DNA of 64,000 nt from Catalinimonas alkaloidigena (GCF_029504655.1 NZ_JAQFIL010000001.1:7164001-7228000), one strand, 5' to 3'; shown: positions 17,347 through 27,469, numbered from the stretch's first letter. The notes: generated by a model not told the origin, from the letters alone. Program-made: numbers and translations.

Positions 17347-19062
17347 CTACACCTTCAATGATTTTCCACGCTTCATCGCCCAGTAAGCGGTTGCGAAATA
17401 CACGACAGTGCAAATGAATCCAAAGAAATAGAAAGTCTCTCTTTTTACTTCATAGGAACGCATATCCGAGCTTCCAAACAGTACGTTTCCGGCCAAGATG
17501 AGCGTAAGCAGTAGTGCAACAATAGCTACCGCATTCAGGATTTTGGACAAAACCGACTTATCTTTTATCGGGTGACTTTCCTGACGTGCTTTGTATTGCT
17601 GAAATTGTTCAATTTTCTCATTTTTTTCAATCTCTTTTGCTTCCGCCTCCGGGTATTTTTCTTTTGCACCATACTGTCCGGCTAAGAAAGTATATAGGAG
17701 AACAGTAAATAACCAGGTTGGGATGAACAGGTAATAAAAGGACATGATGCCTAACACATTCAATCCAAAGCCCAGTGCCAGTCCGGCCCCCCAAGATATG
17801 ATAGCGGGAGCGCTACCTGCTAGCTGGTTATAGGAACGCCAGTATCGGGTATAGCCGATTCTTGGAAATATCTGATGTTCAGCAAAGACAATGGCACCAA
17901 CGGGTACTACCAGGAGGCCGGCATAGGTGAGCAGAGGTAGTATTTGGGAGAAAACGAAAGGGAAGCATCCGATGATGACCATTGCTATACCAACAAACAA
18001 GGTAGTCTTCCTTCGGGACAAGCTAGTAAATATAGATTGTGCGGCCAGGCCAGCACGATATAAATTGGTGATAGCAGTGGTCCAGCCTGCTACAATGACA
18101 ATCACAAAACCAGACCATCCCAGGGCATAATAAGCCACATCTCCCGGATCAAGTTCAACTATTGTTTTGCCTACTATTACTGCTGCTCCGGCACCCATGA
18201 TTCCAGCGGAGATCCAGGCAATGTAGTGTCCAAACATCATTCCGGTACTGGTAGCTAATCCGTAGATCTTTTTCTTGGCAAAACGAAGCAGGGCCATGTC
18301 TATGAGGCCAAAATGGGTAATAGTATTGGCTGCCCAGGCAAAGCCCATCACCTCCACTAAGCCGATGCCCGCTTCTCCTTCACTATTGATGCCGGTCCAA
18401 ATGGATTGATCCCCCATACTGATAAACTCCGACCATGAAGTGGGCAGGGGTTTTCCCAACACGTCCAATGCTAAGGCAGGCAATAATACACATGCCCCAC
18501 TGAGAAACATGGTGAATAGCCAGGGAGCACAAATTCCTGAGAATTCTGTCACCGCATTAAAACCGTAAATGGCTACCGCAACCACTACCATACCAACAAT
18601 AATCACCACCAATATGAACCATACATTTGTGGGGTACCAGTTCAACTGAGCAGGAATACCAAATAAAAACCGAACGGCCGTTGCCGAAACAGTGACCATA
18701 GCGGCTGAAATCACCGTAAAAATAATCACATTTACCCAGTCATACAGTTTAGACATGGAGTCGCCAGCGATCTTGTTGAGGTATGCATAAAGACTGAGGC
18801 GGGTATCCACCGCAATGGGAGAAGTAATCAGGGTCCAACTCAGGACGGCAAGGATATTACCGATGAGCAACCCCAAAAGAATATCCGCGGTTTTGGCTCC
18901 CAAAGCCACAAAAGTAGCTCCAATGACAAACTCAGTGGCCGCTACGTGCTCTGCCGCATATAGTCCTGCAAAATGTGTCCAATTGTGTAGTTTATGTTTG
19001 GGTACCGGCAGCTGCTCTTCGTGTATTTTTTCAAGTTCAGAGATATCAGTAGTATCGATCAT
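17347..19062 (-). CDS. NCS1-type (purine-cytosine permease-like) transporter
   Basis: A 571-residue protein with about twelve transmembrane segments in residues 40-540. The N-terminal H-N-W-T-H-F-A-G-L-Y-A-A-E-H-V-A-A-T segment and G-F-N-A-V-T-E-F-S-G near residue 170 resemble the NCS1 nucleobase:cation symporter fold. It has an extra charged loop (KYPEAEAKEIEKNEK) before the last helices. Known family members carry nucleobases, allantoin or hydantoins. The coupled dehydrogenase suggests instead a polyol or sugar acid, which would be a non-classical substrate. It is the first gene of the two-gene unit. Confidence 0.7.
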   Translation of the reverse strand: MIDTTDISELEKIHEEQLPVPKHKLHNWTHFAGLYAAEHVAATEFVIGATFVALGAKTADILLGLLIGNILAVLSWTLITSPIAVDTRLSLYAYLNKIAGDSMSKLYDWVNVIIFTVISAAMVTVSATAVRFLFGIPAQLNWYPTNVWFILVVIIVGMVVVAVAIYGFNAVTEFSGICAPWLFTMFLSGACVLLPALALDVLGKPLPTSWSEFISMGDQSIWTGINSEGEAGIGLVEVMGFAWAANTITHFGLIDMALLRFAKKKIYGLATSTGMMFGHYIAWISAGIMGAGAAVIVGKTIVELDPGDVAYYALGWSGFVIVIVAGWTTAITNLYRAGLAAQSIFTSLSRRKTTLFVGIAMVIIGCFPFVFSQILPLLTYAGLLVVPVGAIVFAEHQIFPRIGYTRYWRSYNQLAGSAPAIISWGAGLALGFGLNVLGIMSFYYLFIPTWLFTVLLYTFLAGQYGAKEKYPEAEAKEIEKNEKIEQFQQYKARQESHPIKDKSVLSKILNAVAIVALLLTLILAGNVLFGSSDMRSYEVKRETFYFFGFICTVVYFATAYWAMKRGKSLKV

Positions 19063-19069
19063 AGGCTAG

Positions 19070-20061
19070 TTTTTTTTAATCATTGCTCCCGGATGCACTA
19101 CAAATATTAGGTATCAGACATGGGCTGCAGCGAAGCGATGGGGGCGGCCTGTACAATATTGTTTTAGGTTTAATTCATTTTTAATCTCTAATGAAAAATG
19201 ATGATATCAGAATAGGAGCTTCTCCAGTTTCAAGCTGCTGCAATTTACGAAAGCTGTTCATTCTATTGCTGAATTGTACATGTCAGGGCATCTTTTTTTA
19301 AGTTATCCATGTTTTTCAATTCCAAAAACCTTTTGGAAGTTAGCATGCAATGAACTGTAAGCCTTAATCTTAGGAGTCTGGATTTACATGAAATTCATTT
19401 TCAGGACTATTTAATGTGCACACCAACATCCGAATAAGCATTACTCCCTCCTATTAATTTAACTTTTACACGCTCAAGCTAAGGGGCTTTCTATACTTTT
19501 AACCTGTAATATATAAAAATGGAGGGATTTATGTCTTTTCCCTTCTTAGACTTTGGCATCACACATATGAAGAGTAGTCCATCAGGGCAAAACGGATTAC
19601 AAGCTTGTCCAGCATGCTCTTGCATGTATTGTGATCAAATCAAAAAAGTCATCCTAAGTGGCGGAAATGATGCTTAAGTAAGTTGAGGTACAAGGGACAT
19701 CTTTCAAAGATGTAAGGGGACTACTAAGGAAAGCAGGCCTGACTCAAAAAAATGAACATAGTATCCCTAAGGAAGTATGTCCATATCTCAGGGATGAAAA
19801 GTGACTTTAAAGCAAGATATGCTCGCTGGTCAACATTGACACGTATTTCTTATATGCAAACCCAGTCTTTTTGTACGATTATAGACTGAAAATGAAGTAA
19901 GTATTGAGCGGTACAAGCTGTCATTTGGCAGCAAGGCACAGGGGGCGACCAGGAAGATAAGCTGAATTCCTGTAGGGTAAAGGTCCCTGAGTGATGACTA
20001 AACTGCTAGTTTTTGTTGGCTGATGGCAAAATCGGGATAATAATTAAAAGCTGCTTCTTTG
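19070..20061. other. Intergenic region of about 1 kb without a supported gene
   Basis: No reading frame of credible length or composition appears on either strand, and no clear RNA gene or insertion-sequence ends were recognised. It separates two leftward units. It might hold a decayed gene or regulatory RNA, but I see no positive evidence for either. Confidence 0.5.
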
Positions 20062-21087
20062 TTAATACTCTTCATCCACCAGGATCACAATCTTTCCGAT
20101 AGCTTTGCCGGATTCCAGGATACGGTGTGCTTCTTTGAGATTTTCTACTGTGAGGCCGTTCATGGTTTTGTTGAGTGTGGTTTTCAGAATTTCCTGATCC
20201 ATCAGGTCCGCTACAGAATTGAGGATATGATGCTGCTCTACCATATCTTCTGTCTGGAACATGGGGCGGGTAAACATCAACTCCCAGGAGAAGGAGATAC
20301 TTTTGGATCGAATCGCCCGCATATCCAGTTCTTCCTTATTTTCTACGATGGAACAGATGCGTCCCTGCGGCTTGATCAGCTCGGCCATAGCATGCCAGTG
20401 TCCGTCGGTGTCAGCGAAGTTAAGGATGTAATCTACGTTTTGAATGCCGCTAGCCCGTACAGACTCCACAAGCTTATGATGATCGGCGACCTCATCGGCT
20501 CCAAACCGAAGGCACCAATCTCTGGTTTCATCACGTGATGCGGTAGCAATTACTTTGAGTTGGGTCATCTGCTTCAGCATCTGTATGGCGATAGAACCCA
20601 CTCCACCAGCCCCACCAATGATCAGAATAGTCTGGTCTTTGCCCTTTTGTCGCTGGATATGCAGGCGATCGAAGATGGCTTCCCAGGCGGTAAGTGAAGT
20701 CAAAGGCAAAGCTGCTGCTTCGGCATAGCTTAGTGCGCTGGGCTTTTTTCCGACTATGCGTTCATCCACACATTGGTACTCCGCATTGCTACCCGAGCGG
20801 GTGATCACTCCTGCATAATACACTTCTTCTCCGACTTCAAACAGGCTTACCTTATCGCCTACGGCTTCTACCACACCTACGGCATCCCAACCCAGTATCT
20901 TGGGTGGGTCTAAGGTCTTATCTACAGCGCTGTTTTTTCGCACTTTATAATCTACCGGATTTACAGCAATGGCTTTGACTTTTACCAGCAGATCATGGCC
21001 TTCAGGGTTGGGTTTGGGGGCTTCAAACGCAATAAAGTTTTCTGCTTCTTCAATGGGTAAGGAGGTTTTGATGCCAATGGCTTTCAT
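20062..21087 (-). CDS. Quinone-oxidoreductase-like MDR protein (zinc-independent alcohol dehydrogenase family)
   Basis: A 341-residue medium-chain dehydrogenase/reductase. The GroES-like N-terminal domain includes VNPVDYKVR near residue 42, followed by GWDAVGVVEAVGD near 66. The Rossmann domain has LIIGGAGGVGSIAIQMLKQ near 152. The catalytic-zinc cysteine of true alcohol dehydrogenases is absent at the D-Y-K-V-R position, as in NADPH:quinone oxidoreductases. It likely reduces quinones or enones with NADPH in the cytoplasm. It stands alone between two gaps. Confidence 0.85.
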   Translation of the reverse strand: MKAIGIKTSLPIEEAENFIAFEAPKPNPEGHDLLVKVKAIAVNPVDYKVRKNSAVDKTLDPPKILGWDAVGVVEAVGDKVSLFEVGEEVYYAGVITRSGSNAEYQCVDERIVGKKPSALSYAEAAALPLTSLTAWEAIFDRLHIQRQKGKDQTILIIGGAGGVGSIAIQMLKQMTQLKVIATASRDETRDWCLRFGADEVADHHKLVESVRASGIQNVDYILNFADTDGHWHAMAELIKPQGRICSIVENKEELDMRAIRSKSISFSWELMFTRPMFQTEDMVEQHHILNSVADLMDQEILKTTLNKTMNGLTVENLKEAHRILESGKAIGKIVILVDEEY

Positions 21088-21242
21088 ATTGCTGAATTAA
21101 AAATTTTTTTAACAATCCAATCAAATTAGTAAGAGAGAAGATTCTTGGATTGTTTGCTGTTTTTAGCAATTTTCTACGATGATCCAACTTCAAAAGTTAT
21201 TTTGAATACTACCTTACGAAGGTTTGGCTAAAATGTGTCCAC

Positions 21243-23432
21243 TTAGTTTTCCAGATAGTCTTTCACTTCAGCAAAGCTAAACTCCAGACGCCTGCGGTCG
21301 GATAGCTTCGCCTGTACCCACTCACTGGCCCTGACGATAGTACCTTTGTTTCTAAAAGTATGATGCTGTTGTCTCAATAACTGGTAATAGCGAATCATCT
21401 CTTGGATCTGCGTGTCATTGAGTATAGCTGTAAATTTGCTGGTATCCAGTGGTAAGATTACCGGATCGCCATTGAAAACAAAATACAGTGAATCAGCCTG
21501 TAGGCCATTTTCGGATTGAGCTAAAATATGTTTGTTAATGAAATGCTCAGGAGAAATGTTCAGGCTTTGCATCACATCTGCGGGCTCGTCATTATACACC
21601 CACGTAAGATGATGACTTGCTGCAAGAGTGGTATCTTTTGTAGAAGAAACCTGCGCTCCTAATAAGGCCCGGGATCGGATGAAGTTCGTGAAAGTATCTT
21701 TCTGATAGTGAAAAGGATGCAGCTGACCCAGCAGGTATTGAAGTTTGGTGATGCTATCGTTTCGGGATAAGCTCAACTGCAAACTATCTCCCAGCCAGGT
21801 TGTATCCAGCACGGTATAAGCAGTGTCTACATCTTCTCTCCACGTTATACTATCATCCGGCACAAAGACGGTGTCCCTGATACTTTCTATCCATTTGCTT
21901 TTCTCCATCAGGTAGCTCAGCGTGGCATTGTACTCCATCATAAAACTAAGGCTATCCTCGTACCATAAGCTCAGGGAGAGGGTATCTTTTTTGTGCTGAA
22001 GATTATTCCAGCGGACCTGCTCCAGTGTTTTGCGTTCCTGCGGGTCAAGTGTTTGGTCAAGGGCCATGCGATAGCCAGCAGCAGAATAGTAACCGAAGGG
22101 AGTATCCATATCTTCAAAGGGCAGGTTTCTTAGCCTGCCGATGGTAGATTTCAGCAGGTTTTGCTTCACCTGTATCTTTTGCAGATTATTGGTGCGGTTG
22201 AAACGCGTATCTCGTAAAGAATCGATCAGGCGGATCTCTTCCGTGATCAATGAATCCAGCAGCATAGCTTCGTAATAGTTGACAAATTCATCCTGAGCTA
22301 TTTCATCCGCTATCTGCACCAGCTTGTCATGATGGAAATGCACCTGCTTCACTTCCTTACCGGTCAGCAGGGAGAAAAAGCTTTTCAGGGTTTCCTCTCC
22401 CTGCTTTTGCGCATTGCTCAGAATATCCGCCCGATGGGCATAAAGCGTAAGCTTGTGGATACAGTGCTCTTTTACCTTTTTTGCATCTTTGAAGCTAATC
22501 CTGCCATTGTAATCAATAATCTCAAAACCAGGAATACCTTTTTCAGGGATAAACCAGGGATTGATATCCGCATTCAGAATCTTGGGTTCAAAGCCAAAGA
22601 AGTGCAGCTCCGAAGATTCTTCATGAAAGTAGAAAGACTGTTCGTCTAAATTAGCAAAATCAAAGCCCGCTTTCACCCAGCCCCGGCCCACCATGGCCAG
22701 TTTTTTCTTTTGCTCTACTTTAGGCAGTTCGGAGGTGAAATCCTCGTTGTAGAAGGCAATGAAATCCTGTGCATTCTCAAATCCTTCGCTCAGATATACC
22801 TGTAAGCCTGCCGAATTAGCTTTTGAAGTTTGTGCCACATTAGTGTACAGCATAAAAAGTACTTGTTCTTCATGCCGTTCTTTCACATCCCAGCTTTCAC
22901 TTTCGTCATTACCCATTTGCTCACGCCAGAGGTATTCTATCACTTCTCCGTATAGGTTGGTTTGCCGGAAATCAGGATTGTGGTGCTCTAGTTTATCCAG
23001 AATATTTTTCCGGTCTACATCCTGCTTAAAAATTCTGCCCCAGTTGAGAAAGTTGAGGTGAGGATATAAGTCTTTGTTCTCTTTATACTCCCGTATCCTT
23101 TCTTCTCTTGGAATCTGTTGAAACTGATAAAGATTATATAAAGCCAGCTTAAGATCGGCATACATGAGATTGGCCCGCTGATCTATTGAATCCCGCTTTA
23201 TCAGACTGAGCCGGGACTCATCAATAGAGGCAATCACTTCACCATAATACTCAGCAGTAACAAGCTGGCCAATCTCCCTGATCTCAGTCACCATATTGGT
23301 GGTAGTGCCCAGTTTCAACCCTCCGCCGAATATCCCGAAAGGATTCCACAGGAATACCAACAGCACCAATGCTATGATCAGGACAGCATCCAGTATAAAC
23401 CTCCAGTTTTTGAGTATCAGGCTAATCATCAT
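21243..23432 (-). CDS. Large membrane-anchored protein of unknown function in the envelope operon
   Basis: A 729-residue protein with one N-terminal transmembrane helix (residues about 12-30) preceded by basic residues, so most of it should be periplasmic. The segment after the helix (V-T-E-I-R-E-I-G-Q-L-V-T-A-E-Y-Y-G-E-V) resembles the start of DUF4230 proteins, but the long helical, charged remainder was not recognised. Its start overlaps the end of the preceding DUF4230-like lipoprotein gene by 11 bases, and it is the last of four overlapping genes. The operon context (peptidoglycan hydrolase, DUF5675) suggests an envelope role. No catalytic motif is seen. Confidence 0.7.
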   Translation of the reverse strand: MMISLILKNWRFILDAVLIIALVLLVFLWNPFGIFGGGLKLGTTTNMVTEIREIGQLVTAEYYGEVIASIDESRLSLIKRDSIDQRANLMYADLKLALYNLYQFQQIPREERIREYKENKDLYPHLNFLNWGRIFKQDVDRKNILDKLEHHNPDFRQTNLYGEVIEYLWREQMGNDESESWDVKERHEEQVLFMLYTNVAQTSKANSAGLQVYLSEGFENAQDFIAFYNEDFTSELPKVEQKKKLAMVGRGWVKAGFDFANLDEQSFYFHEESSELHFFGFEPKILNADINPWFIPEKGIPGFEIIDYNGRISFKDAKKVKEHCIHKLTLYAHRADILSNAQKQGEETLKSFFSLLTGKEVKQVHFHHDKLVQIADEIAQDEFVNYYEAMLLDSLITEEIRLIDSLRDTRFNRTNNLQKIQVKQNLLKSTIGRLRNLPFEDMDTPFGYYSAAGYRMALDQTLDPQERKTLEQVRWNNLQHKKDTLSLSLWYEDSLSFMMEYNATLSYLMEKSKWIESIRDTVFVPDDSITWREDVDTAYTVLDTTWLGDSLQLSLSRNDSITKLQYLLGQLHPFHYQKDTFTNFIRSRALLGAQVSSTKDTTLAASHHLTWVYNDEPADVMQSLNISPEHFINKHILAQSENGLQADSLYFVFNGDPVILPLDTSKFTAILNDTQIQEMIRYYQLLRQQHHTFRNKGTIVRASEWVQAKLSDRRRLEFSFAEVKDYLEN

Positions 23433-24054
23433 CTTCTGAACTTTCCTCTGCCGATAGCAGATTTACCTGGTCAATCACGAGTTTATTACTTTTGAACGTG
23501 ATATAAATTTCCTCATAGTCCAAAGCTTTGAGCAACTGCCTGAGTAAAGTGCGGGTATGCTCCTGCGTGGTCTCTACGATGCCCATGTATTCCAGATTGC
23601 TGCGGATGTCCAGCTCAGCCTGCCGAAAAAATTCTTCCTGATCTTCTATACTGATGGTATTCAGAAAGGCACGGGTATCAGAAATCAGCGAATCTTCCAC
23701 GAAGCTGGAAGGGGGATAAGAGAAGTTAATTACCTCCACCGGGGGCAGTTGCAGGCTAATACGTTTACCTTCTATTACTATATCTTCCTGCTCAATCTTA
23801 CTTAGGTCTATGCCCGATTTAATTTTGGCCTGTGAATAAGCCAGGAAGCGGGCTTCACTCAGCTTGATAAACCAGGAAAGCTTACGGGTTTTGGTGCCAT
23901 GCACAATTTTGTCTACCGTAAATTCCGTAGTAGCCAGGTCACTGGCATTCTGAATTTTACCGACTACCAATCCCCGTTTATCCTGTTGGCATGCTGACAG
24001 GCAGAGGAACCCAACAAAAAGCCAGGAGATCATATGGTAACTTGTTGTCCGCAT
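23422..24054 (-). CDS. DUF4230-like lipoprotein
   Basis: A 210-residue lipoprotein with a signal ending FLCLSAC near residue 21. The mature part matches the DUF4230 pattern: LATTEFTVDKIV near 40, then I-D-L-S-K-I-E-Q-E-D-I-V-I-E-G and I-S-L-Q-L-P-P-V-E-V near 95. The acidic C-terminus (EESSEDDD) overlaps the next gene's start. Its start codon shares one base with the stop of the muramidase-amidase gene. The function of the family is unknown; a periplasmic or outer-membrane location is expected. Confidence 0.72.
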   Translation of the reverse strand: MRTTSYHMISWLFVGFLCLSACQQDKRGLVVGKIQNASDLATTEFTVDKIVHGTKTRKLSWFIKLSEARFLAYSQAKIKSGIDLSKIEQEDIVIEGKRISLQLPPVEVINFSYPPSSFVEDSLISDTRAFLNTISIEDQEEFFRQAELDIRSNLEYMGIVETTQEHTRTLLRQLLKALDYEEIYITFKSNKLVIDQVNLLSAEESSEDDD

Positions 24055-26441
24055 CAGGCATGGAATTTATAGTGGATCTCCCTGACGATATTGAACAGGC
24101 AACGGGCGATTCTTCTTTGCCCCTGCGTGCTCAACAAAAACTCCGCTTCCAGCCGGTTATCGTAAAACAGATTTTCCACCAAAAAGGCCGGACACCTGGT
24201 TTTCCGAAGTACGTAGAAAGTCTCAGACTGTTCTTCTTTTTCTTTGTCCTCGTCGCCGTCGCTCATATCCTGTCTGAATTTGAATTCGGGAAAATCATGC
24301 TTATACCATTTGGCAGCGATACTGGCTAAGGCATCACTTTTGGTCTCCCCTACGCTGGTCCATACTTCAAAGCCCCGGGCATGATTGCCCTCCCCTTCCA
24401 ATGCTTTGGTAGACGAGTTGCTATGGATGGAAAGAAAATAACAGTTAGGGTTCTTTGCGAACAAGGTATTGGCCTGGTCAACTCTCTCCTTCAAGCTTAC
24501 ATCTTCTACTGTGTCTACGGTCAGGTCGTGACAAGCGATGCCCGCCTCTCTCAGCATTTCTATCAGAATTTTACCAATCTTACGGTTGATCTCTCCTTCG
24601 TAGATCTGGGTGCCATCCGAAAACTTATAGCGTTTCCCAACCGAAGCAGGGGTGGTATATTTTCCGTTTTTAAGCCCGCCGTGCCCGGCATCTATGATGG
24701 GAATAAAGCCTCCTCTATGTAGAGGGGTGGTCGTTGTCCCATACTGGATTACGTACTTTTCGTAAGCAGCCTTTAGCCGTACATCATATTTGTTCTCTTT
24801 GTAGCCCCTGCCATTGTAGCCATAAGCGAAAGTAGCCCAGTCATAATTACCCTGATTGTCCTCAGAGATGTAGTCAATCAGGCGTTTGCCCCGGGCGGTT
24901 TTGGTTTTGATGAATTCCAGAAAGTCCAGAAAATGATAGTATTCTGAAACCTCCTGCTTTTTCTCAAAGTCAAACACATCTTTATAAAAGTATGGGTTAC
25001 CTTCCGCTACTTTATCGGGCTGAACTCTCCCTCGGATATAATGCTCCAGGTTCTCACCCAGTATCTGAAAAAGCCCCCAGGAAGCAGAGTAAATGGCTGC
25101 TCGCTGGATATTTTTATCATCTTTACCATTGATTTCTTTGGCCTCTTTTAAACGATCATATTCACCTGTGCCACCTTTATAATGTTTGGTGGTCCATTTT
25201 TCGTAAATGATATCAGGATGCTCTGCCTCCAGTAGCTTAGGATTTATCTCTGCTTTCTCCAGCCATTGCCAGAATTTATGCCCTTCAAACAATATCTTAG
25301 GCTTACCGTCAGGCAGGTGTCCTCTGCCGGAAGATTCTACAGCGATGATAGCCTTTACTACCGGCATGGAGAGTTTGACCTGTTCATCTTTCTCCAGGTG
25401 CAGCAGAGCTTTTTCTATTTCCTCATCACTGAGCACCCTGCTGAAAAGATTGTCCCTGATCTGCACAAACATCCCCCTGGGTTTGTCTTCATCCTTTACT
25501 GGTGCTTTTACCGACAAAGCCTCCCGCATTTTGCCTAGGAACGGACGCTTCTCCTCATCCTCGCTATGAGAAAATGAACGCTCTTCCTCTACAAAATCCA
25601 TGTCATCCTCATCCAGCTGATTGGTAAAAGGCCGTGGCTGTTGCTGTTCATCGGAGGGGCCTCCCTGAGCAGCCGGCGAAGCAGGGCGACTCCATCTTTT
25701 TTGCAGGTATTTCAATGATTTATCGCCAAAGTAAAAGGCAATCATCATCAGGAAGGCGGTTTCAAAAAACTCAAACTGCTGCCGTACCAAAGCCAGTTCG
25801 TTAGCCGTATATTCACTGCCAAAGCTTACTATGAGTAGCGAAAGGCCGCCAAAGAGCAAGGTAAAGGCGATCATCCCCCGCACTGTGCCGGGCGGCAGGC
25901 CAAAGGTCTGGCTACGGTAAGGATTTTTGTCAGGACCTTCCATTTCCCCAGGGTTCACCGGATAACCCATCTTTGCCATCTCTCGGGCTTCAAAAATCTT
26001 ATCCCAGTCTTTGTCCGTAAGGCCGTAATTAATATTGTAATTGTAAACCGCCCACATAAAGTACCTCAGAAATACAGCAATCCAGATGATGGACACCACC
26101 AGCCCTACTGCCTGAAAGAGGTTACCATGTTCTATGTAAATAAACAACCCCCCGAATATGCCGATCACTGTGAGCAGGAGGGTAAGGACATTCGTACCGG
26201 CAAAGAAGAATTTATGATAAGGATTGCCGCTCTCAGTCTTTCCTTTTACTTCAGTACTGAAGTATTTGAACACTGCACTGTAGATCAGGCTGATGCCAAC
26301 CACCACCACTATGCCTACCGGCAATAATACGTTTGAAGCTTCAGCCCCACTGCCCCAAAAGATAAAGAGGACTATTGCCAGCACGATGAGAGCAATGAAG
26401 ATGATATGCGTCCACATAAGGGTTCTGGAGGAGGCTTTCAT
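24054..26441 (-). CDS. Membrane-anchored dual peptidoglycan hydrolase (muramidase plus Amidase_3)
   Basis: A 795-residue protein. The N-terminal third has about six hydrophobic helices (near 12-30, 38-58, 78-102, 110-132, 188-206 and 225-240), then an acidic linker. Residues about 355-570 resemble the N-acetylmuramidase (DUF3380-type) domain: VVKAIIAVESSGRGHLPDGK and SASWGLFQILGEN. Residues about 590-790 are an N-acetylmuramoyl-L-alanine amidase: IPIIDAGHGG with a zinc His, E in YEGEINRKIG, SIHSNSS with a zinc His, and FLVENLFYDN with the catalytic Glu. It would cut both glycan and stem peptide bonds. The positive-inside rule puts the C-terminus in the cytoplasm, which is odd for such enzymes. 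It overlaps its upstream neighbour by 4 bases and its downstream neighbour by 1. Confidence 0.8.
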   Translation of the reverse strand: MKASSRTLMWTHIIFIALIVLAIVLFIFWGSGAEASNVLLPVGIVVVVGISLIYSAVFKYFSTEVKGKTESGNPYHKFFFAGTNVLTLLLTVIGIFGGLFIYIEHGNLFQAVGLVVSIIWIAVFLRYFMWAVYNYNINYGLTDKDWDKIFEAREMAKMGYPVNPGEMEGPDKNPYRSQTFGLPPGTVRGMIAFTLLFGGLSLLIVSFGSEYTANELALVRQQFEFFETAFLMMIAFYFGDKSLKYLQKRWSRPASPAAQGGPSDEQQQPRPFTNQLDEDDMDFVEEERSFSHSEDEEKRPFLGKMREALSVKAPVKDEDKPRGMFVQIRDNLFSRVLSDEEIEKALLHLEKDEQVKLSMPVVKAIIAVESSGRGHLPDGKPKILFEGHKFWQWLEKAEINPKLLEAEHPDIIYEKWTTKHYKGGTGEYDRLKEAKEINGKDDKNIQRAAIYSASWGLFQILGENLEHYIRGRVQPDKVAEGNPYFYKDVFDFEKKQEVSEYYHFLDFLEFIKTKTARGKRLIDYISEDNQGNYDWATFAYGYNGRGYKENKYDVRLKAAYEKYVIQYGTTTTPLHRGGFIPIIDAGHGGLKNGKYTTPASVGKRYKFSDGTQIYEGEINRKIGKILIEMLREAGIACHDLTVDTVEDVSLKERVDQANTLFAKNPNCYFLSIHSNSSTKALEGEGNHARGFEVWTSVGETKSDALASIAAKWYKHDFPEFKFRQDMSDGDEDKEKEEQSETFYVLRKTRCPAFLVENLFYDNRLEAEFLLSTQGQRRIARCLFNIVREIHYKFHA

Positions 26442-27265
26442 GTTGTTTGGAGTTTACTGCGCTCAAACCAGTCCTCATCCATTATGCTGATCCGCACCTC
26501 TTCACCCGACTTAAGTAGCGCGCCGATGGTTTTATAAAATCTTTCGTAAGCTTTTCTTGAATAAGTTATCATTTTTGAAGTGCTGGCTGCATCAATGCCG
26601 TCGGCAATCAGCAGGCAGCCTTCCGTATCTTTATGGGTATTGCCCACATGCAAATAGACATTCTGAAAATCCGGTATGTTTTTGATTTCCAGGTGATAAT
26701 CAAACCAGGGGCGGCTCTTTTGGTACTGCCTGGTCAGCGGCGTGAGGTTTTTGTTAAAATCCAGAGGGTACACCCCTTCCGGGACTCTGGTCTTTCCCGC
26801 AATTTTTTCTTTCCGAAAGGTATCCTCCAAAGTATAGGCAAAGAATTTCTTGCGCAGGAACAGCAAGCCCAGTGTAGACTCTCCGTCATCTATGTAGCGC
26901 AAGACCGTCAGGGTATTGGCAGATAGAGAGGCATAAGCACTTTCTCCGGCATTCAGTTGTTGTTCAAGCTGGGCAATTTTTTGTTGTAGCTGATCTATTT
27001 TGGGATGTGTTTCGCCGGATGGCTTAGTGCTATCTACAACAGGGGGAGGAATATTTATATTCTTCTTTTCTTTATCCTGACCAACGGTTTCACGCTTGAA
27101 TAACTCTTTTACAGATTGAAAGCCTTTCTGGACCAGCGCTATGATGTAGCCGATAAAACCTATGATCCATAACCAAACCTCTTCCAGCAACTCAGGATTA
27201 GTGAGAAATAGTAAAATAGCGACCGTGAGAAGCGCTATAAATAATAATGCCGCGAGGCGTGTCAA
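26438..27265 (-). CDS. DUF5675 family membrane protein, first gene of the envelope operon
   Basis: A 275-residue protein with two N-terminal hydrophobic helices (about residues 5-24 and 30-48), a coiled-coil-like Gln/Glu-rich stretch near 90-110, and a C-terminal DUF5675 domain. Recognisable blocks are STLGLLFLRKKFFAYTLEDT near 130, GKTRVPEGVYPLDF near 155 and VYLHVGNTHKDTEGCLLIAD near 203. The last block, with His and Gly-Cys, recalls L,D-transpeptidase-like active sites, but that relation is only my inference. It is followed by the peptidoglycan hydrolase gene with a 4-base overlap. DUF5675 domains are also found in phages. Confidence 0.75.
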   Translation of the reverse strand: MTRLAALLFIALLTVAILLFLTNPELLEEVWLWIIGFIGYIIALVQKGFQSVKELFKRETVGQDKEKKNINIPPPVVDSTKPSGETHPKIDQLQQKIAQLEQQLNAGESAYASLSANTLTVLRYIDDGESTLGLLFLRKKFFAYTLEDTFRKEKIAGKTRVPEGVYPLDFNKNLTPLTRQYQKSRPWFDYHLEIKNIPDFQNVYLHVGNTHKDTEGCLLIADGIDAASTSKMITYSRKAYERFYKTIGALLKSGEEVRISIMDEDWFERSKLQTT

Positions 27266-27293
27266 GGTGGATAGTTTAGGTCGATAGTCTATC

Positions 27294-27301
27294 CAAAGTT
27301 A
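27294..27301 (-). promoter_or_regulatory. Candidate -7 box for the four-gene envelope operon
   Basis: TAACTTTG on the minus strand matches the Bacteroidota -7 consensus TAnnTTTG and lies 28 bases before the DUF5675 start codon. No clear -33 TTTG is seen at the expected distance. Confidence 0.4.
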
Positions 27302-27469
27302 TAAAAAATAGTGGGATTTGAAAGTTTTCACTAGGTATTATTTCCCATTCATAAATGCTTAGGCAGCCGACTAATAAGTCAGTTTGTCGCAATGAAATTG
27401 TCGTAATGAAGTTATCGCAATGAAATGGCCGTGGTATCTAAGCGTATAATCTGCTATTGGGTTCTGCAC

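Noticed and set aside
19500..20000. Possible decayed mobile element in the 1-kb gap
   Set aside because: I found no terminal repeats, no transposase-like residues and no target duplication.
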